Shown here: positions 16,885-25,174 of the stretch, piece after piece | How positions within the stretch are numbered: the first letter of the stretch is position 1 | Layout: each line of letters begins with the position of its first letter | Assembly: GCF_007827045.1 (NCBI RefSeq) | Contig: NZ_RPFW01000005.1 | Location: 19,835 to 83,834, forward strand | DNA from: Trebonia kvetii | GTDB taxonomy: Bacteria > Actinomycetota > Actinomycetes > Streptosporangiales > Streptosporangiaceae | Direction: 5' to 3' | Length of the DNA stretch: 64,000 nucleotides | The notes under the pieces: model-generated | Told to the model about the DNA's origin: nothing | Seen by the model: only the letters and a program-made list of their open reading frames with translations | Database searches by the model: none | Position numbers and translations under genes: made by a program

Positions 16885-17574
16885 TCAGCCGTCAGCCACC
16901 CGGGAGGTCAGGCGCCGCGGGTCCCTGGCGGAGCAGCCCTCAAGGAAGACCCTGAGCAAGTCGTCCGCGAGCATGGCAGGCGGGCAGGCCGGCGACGGCC
17001 GGTACCAGCGAGGCGATACCCATACCGCATCTCGCAGCAGGCGGCGGAGCAGTCTCGGGCCCACGTCGGAGCGGATGTGCCCTGAATCCACGCCTGCCGT
17101 AATCACGCTGGTCCAGAACTGGTCGATTTCAGCGGCCACCGCCGTGATGTGCGCCCGGCGGGGAATGGAGCGAAGGACTGCCGCCTCGTTCTGGTAGATC
17201 GCGACCGCGTAGGGGTATTCGGCCACGGCCTCGAGTGATACCAGGACGAGCGATCGCAGTCGCCCAAGCGGGTCGAGGTCGCGCTGGCCGAGAGCGCGAT
17301 AGCGGCCACGCAAGTCATCCAGGTAAGTGATCACGACCTCTTGGGCTATCTCTTCCTTTGACTGGAAGTGATGGTAGAGACTGCCAGAAAGAACGCCGGC
17401 CGCTTCGGCTATCTGCCGCACAGTGGTGGCCGTCACGCCCTGGTCGGCAAAGAGGGCCGCCGCCTGCGTGAGGATAACGTCCCGTCGGCTGATGCCCTGC
17501 TGCGCCGGCTCGCGGATAATGCCCGGCTGGCCCCGCTGACCCGACCGTTTAATACCGCCGCTACCTCGCGTCAT
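16885..17574 (-). CDS. kstR2: TetR-family repressor, KstR2-like (copy 1)
   Basis: A 229-residue TetR regulator. The DNA-binding domain (about residues 30-80) has ATTVRQIAEAAGVLSGSLYH followed by HFQSKEE, nearly the recalled KstR2 sequence (ATTVRDIADGAGILSGSLYHHFASKEE). The ligand domain keeps AIYQNEA and LRDAVWVSPRWYRP, matching KstR2 (VIYQDEA, IRDTTWVSVRWYRP). KstR2 represses the HIP regulon and is released by HIP-CoA. Position next to fadA6 also matches mycobacteria. It has its own operator 57 bp upstream, so it is probably autoregulated. Of three paralogues this is the best candidate for true KstR2. Confidence 0.8.
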   Translation of the reverse strand: MTRGSGGIKRSGQRGQPGIIREPAQQGISRRDVILTQAAALFADQGVTATTVRQIAEAAGVLSGSLYHHFQSKEEIAQEVVITYLDDLRGRYRALGQRDLDPLGRLRSLVLVSLEAVAEYPYAVAIYQNEAAVLRSIPRRAHITAVAAEIDQFWTSVITAGVDSGHIRSDVGPRLLRRLLRDAVWVSPRWYRPSPACPPAMLADDLLRVFLEGCSARDPRRLTSRVADG

Positions 17575-17631
17575 GATGACCGTTCCCCGTTCCTAGCTCG
17601 TCGCGACGCTGCGTTTGTGGCGATCTTTATC

Positions 17632-17641
17632 CAAGCGCTTG
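17632..17641. promoter_or_regulatory. KstR2-like operator, repressor copy 1 promoter
   Basis: Exact core CAAGCGCTTG, 57 bp upstream of the repressor start. The stretch 17642-17822 between this site and the next shows no gene. Confidence 0.7.
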
Positions 17642-17822
17642 CTAGTTTACCAGACAGATATCTGCCCGCCGCGGGCGGAGAGATAAATGCGGGTAAATCC
17701 CTGATTGCCTCTCGGTGCCGCGGGCAAGACGGCGGCCGCGAGCCCGGGCGGCGCCTAGCGGCGCGCGGCGGTCGGGCGGAACCGCCGAAGTGTTGTATTC
17801 ACCGGCGTCACAGCTGCGCTAT

Positions 17823-17832
17823 CAAGCGCTTG
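17823..17832. promoter_or_regulatory. KstR2-like operator, fadD3 promoter
   Basis: Exact core CAAGCGCTTG with a possible -10 box TAGGTT starting 5 nt downstream; 55 bp before the fadD3 ATG. Controls the rightward operon 17888-21465. Confidence 0.75.
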
Positions 17833-17887
17833 GTTGGTAGGTTATGCTGAGGACGACCGCAGTTCCAGGCGCGAGGAGGCTCAGGAC

Positions 17888-19609
17888 ATGGATGCGTCGC
17901 CGGTCCCGCTTGTGGTGCCGCTGTGTGTGCGGGCGGCAGCTGCCGATAGCCCCGGCGTGGAGGCAGTGGTGGACGGCGGCGTCCGGCTGACGTACGCGGA
18001 CCTGGGCTCCCGGTCGGAGGAATTTGCCCGCGCCCTGATCGCGGCAGGGGTGAAACAGGGAGAGGCGGTCGCGCTTTGGGCGCCGAATTCCGCGACCTGG
18101 ATCATTGACGCCCTCGGCGTGCTGGCGGCGGGGGCAGTGCTGGTGCCCGTCAACACCCGTTACAAGGGCGCCGAGGCACGCTATCTGCTCGCCAAGGCGC
18201 GGGCCGTACTGCTTGTCGTGGACAACGGGTTCCTCGGCAACGACTACCTTGGCATGCTGCGCGAAGCCGGCCAGGAAGCGGGCCCTGCGGACAGCGGCCA
18301 ATCAGGTACGGGGGCCGGAGCGGTTCCGTTGCCTGGTCTCCCTTTCCTGCGTTCGGTTGTCACGCTGCGCCCCGACGACGACCCGGTGGCTCTGCCCTAC
18401 GAGAAGTTCCTTGAGGGCGCCGCCCTGGCCGGGCCGCAGGAAGTAGACAAGCGCATTGACGCCCTGGCCCCGGGAACGCTGTGCGACCTCGTCTTCACCT
18501 CAGGAACGAGCGGCGTCCCCAAGGGGGTCATGACCAGCCACGAGGCGTCCGTCCGCACATCGCTTGCGTGGGCGGACGGCGTTGGGCTGCGGGCGGGAGA
18601 CCGGTACCTGATCATCAACCCGTTCTTCCACAGCTTTGGCTACCGGGCGGGCATGCTCGCCTGCGTGCTGAAACGAGCGACTATGTTCCCTCTCGCGGTG
18701 TTCGATGTCGAGGCAACCCTTCAGGTCGCGCAGGCCGAGCGCATTACCGTGCTGCCCGGCCCGCCCACCCTCTACCACTCGATACTGGACGACCCTCGCT
18801 TTCCCGACTTCGACCTCAGTGCGCTGCGCATCGTGATCGCCGGCGCCGCCACCGTGCCCGAGGCCTTGTTCTACCGGGTCCGGGCGGAACTGCCGAACGT
18901 GGAGACCGTCCAGAGTCCCTATGGCCTCACCGAGGTTGCGGGAACCGCCACCACGTGCCCCCCGGACTCCAGCATCGAGAAGATGTCGACCACCGTGGGG
19001 AAGGCGATCCCCGGGACTGAGTTGGCCATCGTCGACAAGCAGGGCCGGCCGCTTCCAGCGGGCGAGGACGGGGAGATCGTGATCCGCGGGTACAACGTCA
19101 TGCTCGGGTACTTCGAGGATCCGGCAGCGACGGCGGAGGCGATCGACGCTGCCGGCTGGCTGCACACCGGCGACGTGGGCCATTTGGATGAGGACGGATA
19201 CCTCACTCTCACCGGCAGAATCAAGGAAGTGTTCCAGACCGGTGGCTTCAACGTTTACCCGGTCGAGGTTGAGCAACTTCTCGCCACCCATCCGATGATC
19301 GCCGAGGCGGTCGTGATCGGTGTGCCAGACACAAGGCTCGGCGAGGTAGGGCACGCGTTCGTGGTGCCCCGGCCGGGCTGCTCGCCAGAGCCGGACGAGG
19401 TGATCTCGTTCGCCCGCGCCAGGATCGCCAACTTCAAGGTGCCCCGCGGGGTCACGGTCGTCCACGCCTTGCCGCGCACCGCGCTCGGCAAGGTGCAGAA
19501 GTTCCGGCTCATGGTCCCCGCCGCCGACATGGCGCCGGCCGGCGAGCCGGGCCAAGGCGGTACGCTGCCCCGCCCCTCACAGGCAGCCGCGAGGAGGACC
19601 GATGGCTGA
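17888..19609 (+). CDS. fadD3: Acyl-CoA ligase FadD3 (HIP-CoA synthetase)
   Basis: A 573-residue adenylate-forming ligase. Motifs: TSGTSGVPKGVM phosphate loop (about 213-224), YGLTEVAG, GWLHTGDVG (about 425), and the terminal Lys in TALGKVQK. Resemblance to recalled M. tuberculosis FadD3 is strong in WAPNSATW, VPVNTRYKGAEARYL, NPFFHSFGYRAG and VLPGPPTLYHS. FadD3 charges HIP with CoA, the entry step for ring C/D removal, and HIP-CoA is the KstR2 ligand. ATG 17888 follows AGGAGG; a 25-residue Gly/Ser-rich insert sits near residue 130. The stop overlaps the next thiolase start. Confidence 0.85.
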   Translation: MDASPVPLVVPLCVRAAAADSPGVEAVVDGGVRLTYADLGSRSEEFARALIAAGVKQGEAVALWAPNSATWIIDALGVLAAGAVLVPVNTRYKGAEARYLLAKARAVLLVVDNGFLGNDYLGMLREAGQEAGPADSGQSGTGAGAVPLPGLPFLRSVVTLRPDDDPVALPYEKFLEGAALAGPQEVDKRIDALAPGTLCDLVFTSGTSGVPKGVMTSHEASVRTSLAWADGVGLRAGDRYLIINPFFHSFGYRAGMLACVLKRATMFPLAVFDVEATLQVAQAERITVLPGPPTLYHSILDDPRFPDFDLSALRIVIAGAATVPEALFYRVRAELPNVETVQSPYGLTEVAGTATTCPPDSSIEKMSTTVGKAIPGTELAIVDKQGRPLPAGEDGEIVIRGYNVMLGYFEDPAATAEAIDAAGWLHTGDVGHLDEDGYLTLTGRIKEVFQTGGFNVYPVEVEQLLATHPMIAEAVVIGVPDTRLGEVGHAFVVPRPGCSPEPDEVISFARARIANFKVPRGVTVVHALPRTALGKVQKFRLMVPAADMAPAGEPGQGGTLPRPSQAAARRTDG

Positions 19610-20822
19610 GGCCGTCATAGTAGCCACCGCCCGTTCGCCGATCGGACGGGCAGTAAAAGGGTCGCTGCGCGGGATGCGCGCCGACGACATGGCGGCGGCG
19701 ATGATCCGCGCGGCCTTGGCCAAAGTGCCTGCGCTTGACCCGCACACGATCGACGACATCATGCTCGGCTGTGCGCAGCCGGCCGGCGAGGCGGGGTACG
19801 GCATGGCCCGCGTCGTGGCGGTGATGCTTGGCCTGGACGACGTACCGGGCACCGTGAGCCAGCGTTACTGCGCCTCAAGCGTGCAGACCAGCCGGATGGC
19901 CATGCACGCGATCAGGGCCGGCGAGGCGCACGTGCTGATCTCGGCGGGCGCCGAGTCCGTGTCCCGCTTCGAGCACGGCAAGTCCGACGGGATGCCGGAG
20001 ACGAAGAACCCCATTTTCACGCCGGCCATGCGGGTCACCGAGGCGCGCGCAGTCCGCCATGAAACGGAGTGGGCCGATCCCAGGGACGCCGGCCGGCTGC
20101 CCGATGTCTACATCGCCATGGGTCAGACGGCAGAGAACGTCGCCGCCCTCAAGAATGTCAGTCGCGCCCGCCAGGACGAGTTCGCTGCTCGCAGCCAGCA
20201 AAATGTACAGCAGGCGATCGCCTGCGGGTTCTTCGCCCTCGACGTCACCCCCCTCGAACTGCCCGATGGCACCGTGGTCAGCACCGACGACGGACCGCGG
20301 CCCAACGTGACGGCCCAGTCCCTCGCGGGACTCAAGCCGGTGTTCCGGCCGAACGGGACAGTCACCGCGGGCAACTGCTGCCCGCTCAACGACGGAGCGG
20401 CGGCACTCGTCATCATGTCCGACACCCGCGCCGCCGAACTGGGCGTCACGCCACTGGCCCGGATCGTCGCCACCGGAGTGTCCGCCATATCGCCCGAGAT
20501 CATGGGCATGGGCCCGGTCGAGGCATCGCGCCGGGCCCTCGCCAACGCGGGAATGTCCGCGGCGGATATCGACCTGTGGGAAATCAACGAGGCCTTCGCG
20601 GCGCAGGTCCTGCCGAGCATTGACGAGCTGAAGATTGACCCGGCGAGGGTAAACGTGCACGGAGGGGCCATCGCCCTCGGGCACCCCTTCGGGCAAACCG
20701 GCGCACGGATGACCACAACCCTGATCAACGGCCTGAAGTTCAGGGACGCGCAGGTCGGCGTCGTGACTATGTGCGCCGCAGGCGGCCAGGGGATGGCCAT
20801 GGTCGTCGAGCGGCTCAGCTGA
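19602..20822 (+). CDS. Acetyl-CoA acetyltransferase-type thiolase
   Basis: A 406-residue thiolase with C90 (SQRYCASS), H361 (GHPFGQTG) and C391 (TMCAAGG), all in place for degradative thiolysis. It is a different branch from FadA6 (YCASS instead of QCGSS). It is coupled to fadD3 by an 8-bp overlap and followed two bases later by the paaY-like gene, all in one operator-controlled unit. It probably shortens a CoA-bound side chain or open-ring fragment. Confidence 0.85.
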   Translation: MAEAVIVATARSPIGRAVKGSLRGMRADDMAAAMIRAALAKVPALDPHTIDDIMLGCAQPAGEAGYGMARVVAVMLGLDDVPGTVSQRYCASSVQTSRMAMHAIRAGEAHVLISAGAESVSRFEHGKSDGMPETKNPIFTPAMRVTEARAVRHETEWADPRDAGRLPDVYIAMGQTAENVAALKNVSRARQDEFAARSQQNVQQAIACGFFALDVTPLELPDGTVVSTDDGPRPNVTAQSLAGLKPVFRPNGTVTAGNCCPLNDGAAALVIMSDTRAAELGVTPLARIVATGVSAISPEIMGMGPVEASRRALANAGMSAADIDLWEINEAFAAQVLPSIDELKIDPARVNVHGGAIALGHPFGQTGARMTTTLINGLKFRDAQVGVVTMCAAGGQGMAMVVERLS

Positions 20823-20823
20823 C

Positions 20824-21465
20824 GTGCCCGCCTATGCCATCGACGGCGTCATCCCTGTCGTCGACCCGACGGCGTTCGTTCACCCCACGGCAGTCCTGAT
20901 CGGCGACGTCGTGATCGGGGCAGGGTGCTACATCGGGCCGGGCGCCTCGCTGCGCGGCGACATGGGCCGCATTACGGTCGCCGCCGGCGCCAACGTGCAG
21001 GACGGCTGCGTGCTGCACTGCTTTCCCGGCCGGGAGACCAGCGTCGGCCCAAGCGGCCACATTGGGCACCGGGCAACGCTGCACGGCTGCCAGATCGGCC
21101 ATGGCGCCCTGATCGGGATCGGAGCGACGGTCATGGACGGCGCGCGCATCGGGGCACATGCGCTCGTGGGCGCGCACAGCTTCGTGCCGGCCGACACGAC
21201 GGTCAGGGACGGCTACCTGGCGCTCGGCTCGCCAGCCAAAGAAGTCCGCGCCCTGAGGGACGCCGAGATCGCCTGGCAGTCGAACGGTCCCATGGTCTAC
21301 CAGGAGCTCGCCGCCCGGAGCCTGGCCTCGCTGAAGGAGACGGACCCGCTGTACGCACTGCCCCCGGGCCCGAGGCAGCTGGGCGTCCGCCGGGAGCGAG
21401 CCGTGCCGCTGCGCGAGTACCGCGACCTGGCCGGTCATGAGGGATCCCGGTCGTGGCCGCGGTGA
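20824..21465 (+). CDS. PaaY-like hexapeptide-repeat protein (gamma-carbonic anhydrase/thioesterase fold)
   Basis: A 213-residue left-handed beta-helix protein. The repeats run VHPTAVLIGDVVIGAGCYIG through MDGARIGAHALVG (about 20-120), and a helical tail follows. It matches the layout of PaaY (recalled: AYxIDGxxPVV, FVHPTAVLIGDV, SLRGDxGRI, GHIGH), a thioesterase that rescues CoA stalled on dead-end intermediates in phenylacetate catabolism. The metal His set is seen in RGDMGR/HIGH/GCQIGHG. GTG 20824 follows the thiolase stop by one base. Here it may release CoA from dead-end ring products. Confidence 0.75.
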   Translation: MPAYAIDGVIPVVDPTAFVHPTAVLIGDVVIGAGCYIGPGASLRGDMGRITVAAGANVQDGCVLHCFPGRETSVGPSGHIGHRATLHGCQIGHGALIGIGATVMDGARIGAHALVGAHSFVPADTTVRDGYLALGSPAKEVRALRDAEIAWQSNGPMVYQELAARSLASLKETDPLYALPPGPRQLGVRRERAVPLREYRDLAGHEGSRSWPR

Positions 21466-21534
21466 GGTGGCGCGGCCACGACCGGGTGACGGCTTGGCGG
21501 AAACGTGTTACGCTCCATCCTGACATTTACCGAG

Positions 21535-21544
21535 CAAGCGCTTG
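21535..21544. promoter_or_regulatory. KstR2-like operator, ipd operon promoter
   Basis: Exact core CAAGCGCTTG within AGCAAGCGCTTGAT, 17 bp before the GTG of ipdA and next to its AGGAGG ribosome site, so a bound repressor would also sit over the start of the transcript. Confidence 0.8.
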
Positions 21545-21561
21545 ATTGATAGGAGGCGAGT

Positions 21562-22425
21562 GTGGCGGGGAAAAGGATGACCGAGGAAGAGGTAGTCGGT
21601 CAGCTCCGGTCGGGCATGACCATCGGCATTGGCGGATGGGGATCGCGACGCAAGCCAATGTCCCTGGTCCGCGCGATTCTGCGATCTGATCTGACTGATC
21701 TGACCGTGGTCAGCTACGGCGGTCCCGACATTGGGCTGCTGTGCGCCGGCGGCAAGGTGAAGAAGCTGGTGTTCGGCTTCGTCTCGCTCGACAGCATCCC
21801 GCTTGACCCGCTTTTCCGCGCCGCCCGGCAGCAGGGCAGCATCGAAGTTGCCGAATACGACGAGGGCATGGTCCAGCTTGGCCTCTACGCGGCGGCGACC
21901 CGGCTGCCGTTCGTGCCCACCAGGGTCGGCCTCGGCTCGCTGGTCGCCGACACCAACCCCGGCCTGCGCACTGTCCTGGACCCCTACGGGGGCGAGGAGT
22001 TCATCGCCATGCCGCCGCTGAAGCTTGACGCCGCGCTCGTACACATGAACCGGGCCGATGAGAAGGGCAACGCCCAGTTCCTCGGGCCTGACCCGTATTT
22101 CGATGACCTCTTCTGCGCCGCCTCCGAGCGCGCCTACGTGTCGTGTGAGCAGATCGTGCCCACCGAGGAGCTGACGAAGGCCGCCCACCCGGTCACGGTC
22201 CGGATCTCCCGCATGCTGGTTACCGGGGTCGTCGAGGCGCCGAACGGCGCGCACTTCACCTCCTGCGTACCCGACTACGACCGCGACGAGGCATTCCAGC
22301 GCATGTACGTGGAGGCGGCGGGGGACCCAGGCAAATGGGCCGCGTTCACAGAGCGTTTTCTTGCCAGCGGTGAGGCCGGTTACCAGCGTGAGGTCGCCGC
22401 GTTCGCCGCGGGGAAGGAGGCGTGA
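21562..22425 (+). CDS. ipdA: COCHEA-CoA hydrolase alpha subunit IpdA
   Basis: A 287-residue class-I CoA-transferase-fold protein. It follows recalled M. tuberculosis IpdA in QLRSGMTIGIGGWGSRRKPM, LTVVSYGGPDIGLLC, FGFVSLDS and PDYDRDEAFQRMY. With IpdB it opens steroid ring C of COCHEA-CoA by hydrolysis rather than transferring CoA. GTG 21562 follows AGGAGG. It overlaps ipdB by 4 bp as in other actinomycetes. Intact. Confidence 0.9.
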   Translation: MAGKRMTEEEVVGQLRSGMTIGIGGWGSRRKPMSLVRAILRSDLTDLTVVSYGGPDIGLLCAGGKVKKLVFGFVSLDSIPLDPLFRAARQQGSIEVAEYDEGMVQLGLYAAATRLPFVPTRVGLGSLVADTNPGLRTVLDPYGGEEFIAMPPLKLDAALVHMNRADEKGNAQFLGPDPYFDDLFCAASERAYVSCEQIVPTEELTKAAHPVTVRISRMLVTGVVEAPNGAHFTSCVPDYDRDEAFQRMYVEAAGDPGKWAAFTERFLASGEAGYQREVAAFAAGKEA

Positions 22426-23195
22426 TGCCGGCTACCGATCTGGCCGCTGACCGTGCCGAGGCGTGCGTCATCGCCTGCGCCGAGGCGTTCCGCGGCGACG
22501 GCGAGATCCTCGCCGCCCCCATTGGCCTGATTCCCACCATCGCGGTGCGGCTGGCAAGGCACACGTTCGAGCCGCTGCTCCTCGTCACCGACGGCGAAGC
22601 CCACATCGTGGAGGGCACGTGGCCGGTCGGTACCCCCGCCCCCGGCACCGTGGAGAGCTGGCTGCCCTACAGGGCCGTCTTCGACATCGTCTGGCGAGGT
22701 GACCGGCACGTCATGATGACGCCGAGCCAGATCGACGCCCACGGCAACGCCAACATCTCCGCGATCGGCAGCCATGCCAGACCCAAGGCACAGCTGCTTG
22801 GCGTCCGCGGCGCCCCCGGGAACTCGGTCTCGCATCCTACGAGCTACTGGGTGCCCAGGCACTCGGCACGCGTCTTCACCCCCAGGGTGGATATGGTCGC
22901 CGGCGTAGGGTGGGACAACGGGGCAAAGGCAGGAGCCGCGGCCACCCGGTACATGCAGCTCCGCCGGGTGGTGTCTAACCTGGCCACATTCGACTGGGAA
23001 CCCGGGACCCGGCAGATGCGGCTCCTTTCGGTCCACGCCGGGGTCAGCGTCGATGAGGTTGTCGCGGCGACCGGGTTCGGTCTCGTGATCGGCGACCACG
23101 TGCCGACCACGCGTGAGCCGAGCGCCGAGGAGCTGCGCTTGATCAGGGAAGTCATCGACCCGAAGGGCCTGCGTTACCAGGAGGTGCCCGCATGA
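22422..23195 (+). CDS. ipdB: COCHEA-CoA hydrolase beta subunit IpdB
   Basis: A 257-residue partner of IpdA with the CoA-transferase beta fold. Features: IGLIPTIAVRLARHTFEPLL near residue 28, TDGEAHIVEGTWPVG, and RGAPGNSVSHPTSYWVPRHS, all IpdB-like. Together with IpdA it forms the heteromeric ring C hydrolase acting in the cytosol. ATG 22422 overlaps ipdA, and the stop overlaps ipdC. Confidence 0.88.
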   Translation: MMPATDLAADRAEACVIACAEAFRGDGEILAAPIGLIPTIAVRLARHTFEPLLLVTDGEAHIVEGTWPVGTPAPGTVESWLPYRAVFDIVWRGDRHVMMTPSQIDAHGNANISAIGSHARPKAQLLGVRGAPGNSVSHPTSYWVPRHSARVFTPRVDMVAGVGWDNGAKAGAAATRYMQLRRVVSNLATFDWEPGTRQMRLLSVHAGVSVDEVVAATGFGLVIGDHVPTTREPSAEELRLIREVIDPKGLRYQEVPA

Positions 23196-24271
23196 CGACC
23201 ACGATCGCGCCGCACCCCGCGCTAAAGACCAGGATCACCCAGCTGTTCGGCATCGACTACCCGATCGTCCAGACGGGGATGGGGTACGTCTCCGACGCTC
23301 GGTTGACAGCCGCGACCTCCGCGGCGGGCGGCCTGGGAATCATCGGCAGCGGCCTGATGTCGTACGAGGAACTGGCCGAGGCCATCGCCACCGTCCAGTC
23401 GCTGACGGACAAGCCGTTCGGCGTCAACGTCCGCGCTAACCAGCCCGACGTTGAGAAGCGGATTGACCTGCTGATCAGGTGCGGGGTCAAGGTGGCGTCG
23501 TTCGCCCTGGCGCCGCGGCAGGACCTTATCGCGAGGTGCAAGGACGGCGGCCTTGTCGTGGTGCCGTCGATCGGTGCCGTCAGGCACGCGGAGAAGGTCA
23601 AGGCCTGGGGGGCAGACGCGGTCGTCGTCCAGGGCGCGGAGGGCGGCGGGCACACCGGCGTGGTACCGACCAGCCTGCTGCTGCCTCAGGTGGCCGGGGC
23701 TGTCGACATCGCGGTCATCGGCGCTGGCGGCTTCTTCGACGGCCGCGGCCTGGTCGCCGCCCTCGCCTACGGGGCGGCGGGCATCGCCATGGGCACCAGA
23801 TTCCTGCTGACCAGGGAGTCGCCGGTCGCCCCGGCGGTCAAGGAGCTGTACCTGACCAAGAAGGTGACGGACACCGTGGTCACCAGCGAGATCGACGGAG
23901 TTCCCCAGCGGCTGCTGAACGCAGGCCAGATCGGCAGGCTTCAGGCGACGAGCGCGCCGCGGCGGGTAGCCCGCGCCATCCGCAGCGCTGTGCTGTTCCA
24001 CCAGATCTCCGGCACGTCCTGGCCGGACATGATCCGCGAGGGCATCGAGATGAAGAAGGAGCATGACCTGCCCTGGACTCAGGTCATCATGGCCGCGAAC
24101 GCACCCGTCCTGTACCGTTCGGTCTTGCTCAACGGCAGGACCGACATCGGCGTCAGTGCCTCGGGGCAGGTCGTCGGGCTCATCGACGACATCCCGAGCT
24201 GCGCCGAGCTGATCGAGCGCATCGTGCGAGAAGCCAATGAGGTCCTCGCCCGGCTCGGAGGCCCGCGATGA
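23192..24271 (+). CDS. ipdC: FMN-dependent oxidoreductase IpdC
   Basis: A 359-residue TIM-barrel flavoprotein of the nitronate monooxygenase/2-nitropropane dioxygenase family. Blocks match recalled IpdC: YPIVQTGMGYV (25-35), GGLGIIGSGLMS, KPFGVNVRANQP, ADAVVVQGAEGGGHTG (FMN phosphate contact), GGFFDGRG and GAAGIAMGTRFLLT. IpdC is needed for ring C/D oxidation in the HIP pathway. It is coupled on both sides by 4-bp overlaps. Confidence 0.88.
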   Translation: MTTTIAPHPALKTRITQLFGIDYPIVQTGMGYVSDARLTAATSAAGGLGIIGSGLMSYEELAEAIATVQSLTDKPFGVNVRANQPDVEKRIDLLIRCGVKVASFALAPRQDLIARCKDGGLVVVPSIGAVRHAEKVKAWGADAVVVQGAEGGGHTGVVPTSLLLPQVAGAVDIAVIGAGGFFDGRGLVAALAYGAAGIAMGTRFLLTRESPVAPAVKELYLTKKVTDTVVTSEIDGVPQRLLNAGQIGRLQATSAPRRVARAIRSAVLFHQISGTSWPDMIREGIEMKKEHDLPWTQVIMAANAPVLYRSVLLNGRTDIGVSASGQVVGLIDDIPSCAELIERIVREANEVLARLGGPR

Positions 24272-25065
24272 GCGCATTGCCAGCTAGGTCAGGGCCGGCC
24301 GGGCCGGATGACGGGCATCAACTGCTGGCCGGCAAGACGGTGCTGGTGACTGCGGCCGCCGGCACTGGCATCGGGTTCACCACGGCGCTGCGCTGCGCGG
24401 CCGAGGGCGCCATAGTTGCCATCAGCGACCGGCACGAGCGCCGGCTCGGCGAGGCGGCCAGAAGCTTCGAAGAGCAGACGGGGAAGCTTCCTCTCGCCGT
24501 GCCCTGCGACGGGACCGTCCAGGAGCAGGTCGACCACCTCATCGATACCGTCGACGCCGAACTCGGCGGGATCGACGTGCTGGTCAACAACGTCGGGCTC
24601 GGCGGCGAGGTGAGCATCCTCGACATGACCGACGACCAGTGGAGCACGGTACTTGACGTCACGCTGACCGCCACCTTCCGCGCCACACGGGCCGTCCTGC
24701 GGCACATGGTCCCGCGCCGCGGCGGGGTCATCGTCAACAACGCGTCCGTGCTCGGCTGGCGTGCACAGGCGGGCCAGGCGCACTACGCCGCGGCGAAAGC
24801 AGGCGTCATGGCGCTGACGCGGTGTGCTGCCATGGACGTGGCACAATACGGCATCCGGATCAACGCGGTGTCCCCGAGCATTGTCATGCACCCGTTCCTG
24901 TCCAAGGTCACCACCGAAGAGAACCTGGCCCGGCTGGTCTCGCGGGAGGCCTTCGGCCGTCCCGCCGAGCCGTGGGAGGTCGCCAACGTGATGGTATTCC
25001 TGGCCAGCGACTACTCCTCCTACATGACCGGCGAGGTCGTGTCGGTGAGCAGCCAGCACGCTTGA
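24268..25065 (+). CDS. ipdF: SDR IpdF (HIP-CoA 5-hydroxy/keto oxidoreductase)
   Basis: A 265-residue SDR with the unusual loop TAAAGTGIG (about residues 28-36), catalytic YAAAK, and the pathway-specific block ISDRHERRLGEAA. VNNASVLGWRAQAGQAHYAA is nearly as in recalled IpdF. The tail VVSVSSQHA corresponds to VISVSCQHP. IpdF interconverts the 5-hydroxy and 5-keto groups of HIP-CoA intermediates. In M. tuberculosis ipdF lies away from ipdABC; here it is fused into the same operon with a 4-bp overlap. Confidence 0.88.
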   Translation: MSALPARSGPAGPDDGHQLLAGKTVLVTAAAGTGIGFTTALRCAAEGAIVAISDRHERRLGEAARSFEEQTGKLPLAVPCDGTVQEQVDHLIDTVDAELGGIDVLVNNVGLGGEVSILDMTDDQWSTVLDVTLTATFRATRAVLRHMVPRRGGVIVNNASVLGWRAQAGQAHYAAAKAGVMALTRCAAMDVAQYGIRINAVSPSIVMHPFLSKVTTEENLARLVSREAFGRPAEPWEVANVMVFLASDYSSYMTGEVVSVSSQHA

Positions 25066-25093
25066 GACAACGCCAAGACATAAGGAGCGCATT

Positions 25094-25174
25094 GTGAGCG
25101 AGCATGCGAGTGAACCAGCAAGTACAGTCCGTCCGCGAATGCGCACTCCGAGCGCCAGCGAGGTGTCCTCATGA
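25094..25174 (+). CDS. 26-residue leader-like small ORF before echA20
   Basis: A GTG at 25094 follows AAGGAG by 6 nt and opens 26 codons (starts MSEHASEPASTV, ends SEVSS) whose TGA overlaps the ATG of echA20 (ATGA). The good ribosome site and the overlap suggest translation and coupling of echA20 to it, which otherwise lacks its own clear ribosome site. Its content is Ser/Glu/Arg-rich with no known domain. It may be a leader peptide or the remnant of a lost gene. Confidence 0.45.
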   Translation: MSEHASEPASTVRPRMRTPSASEVSS

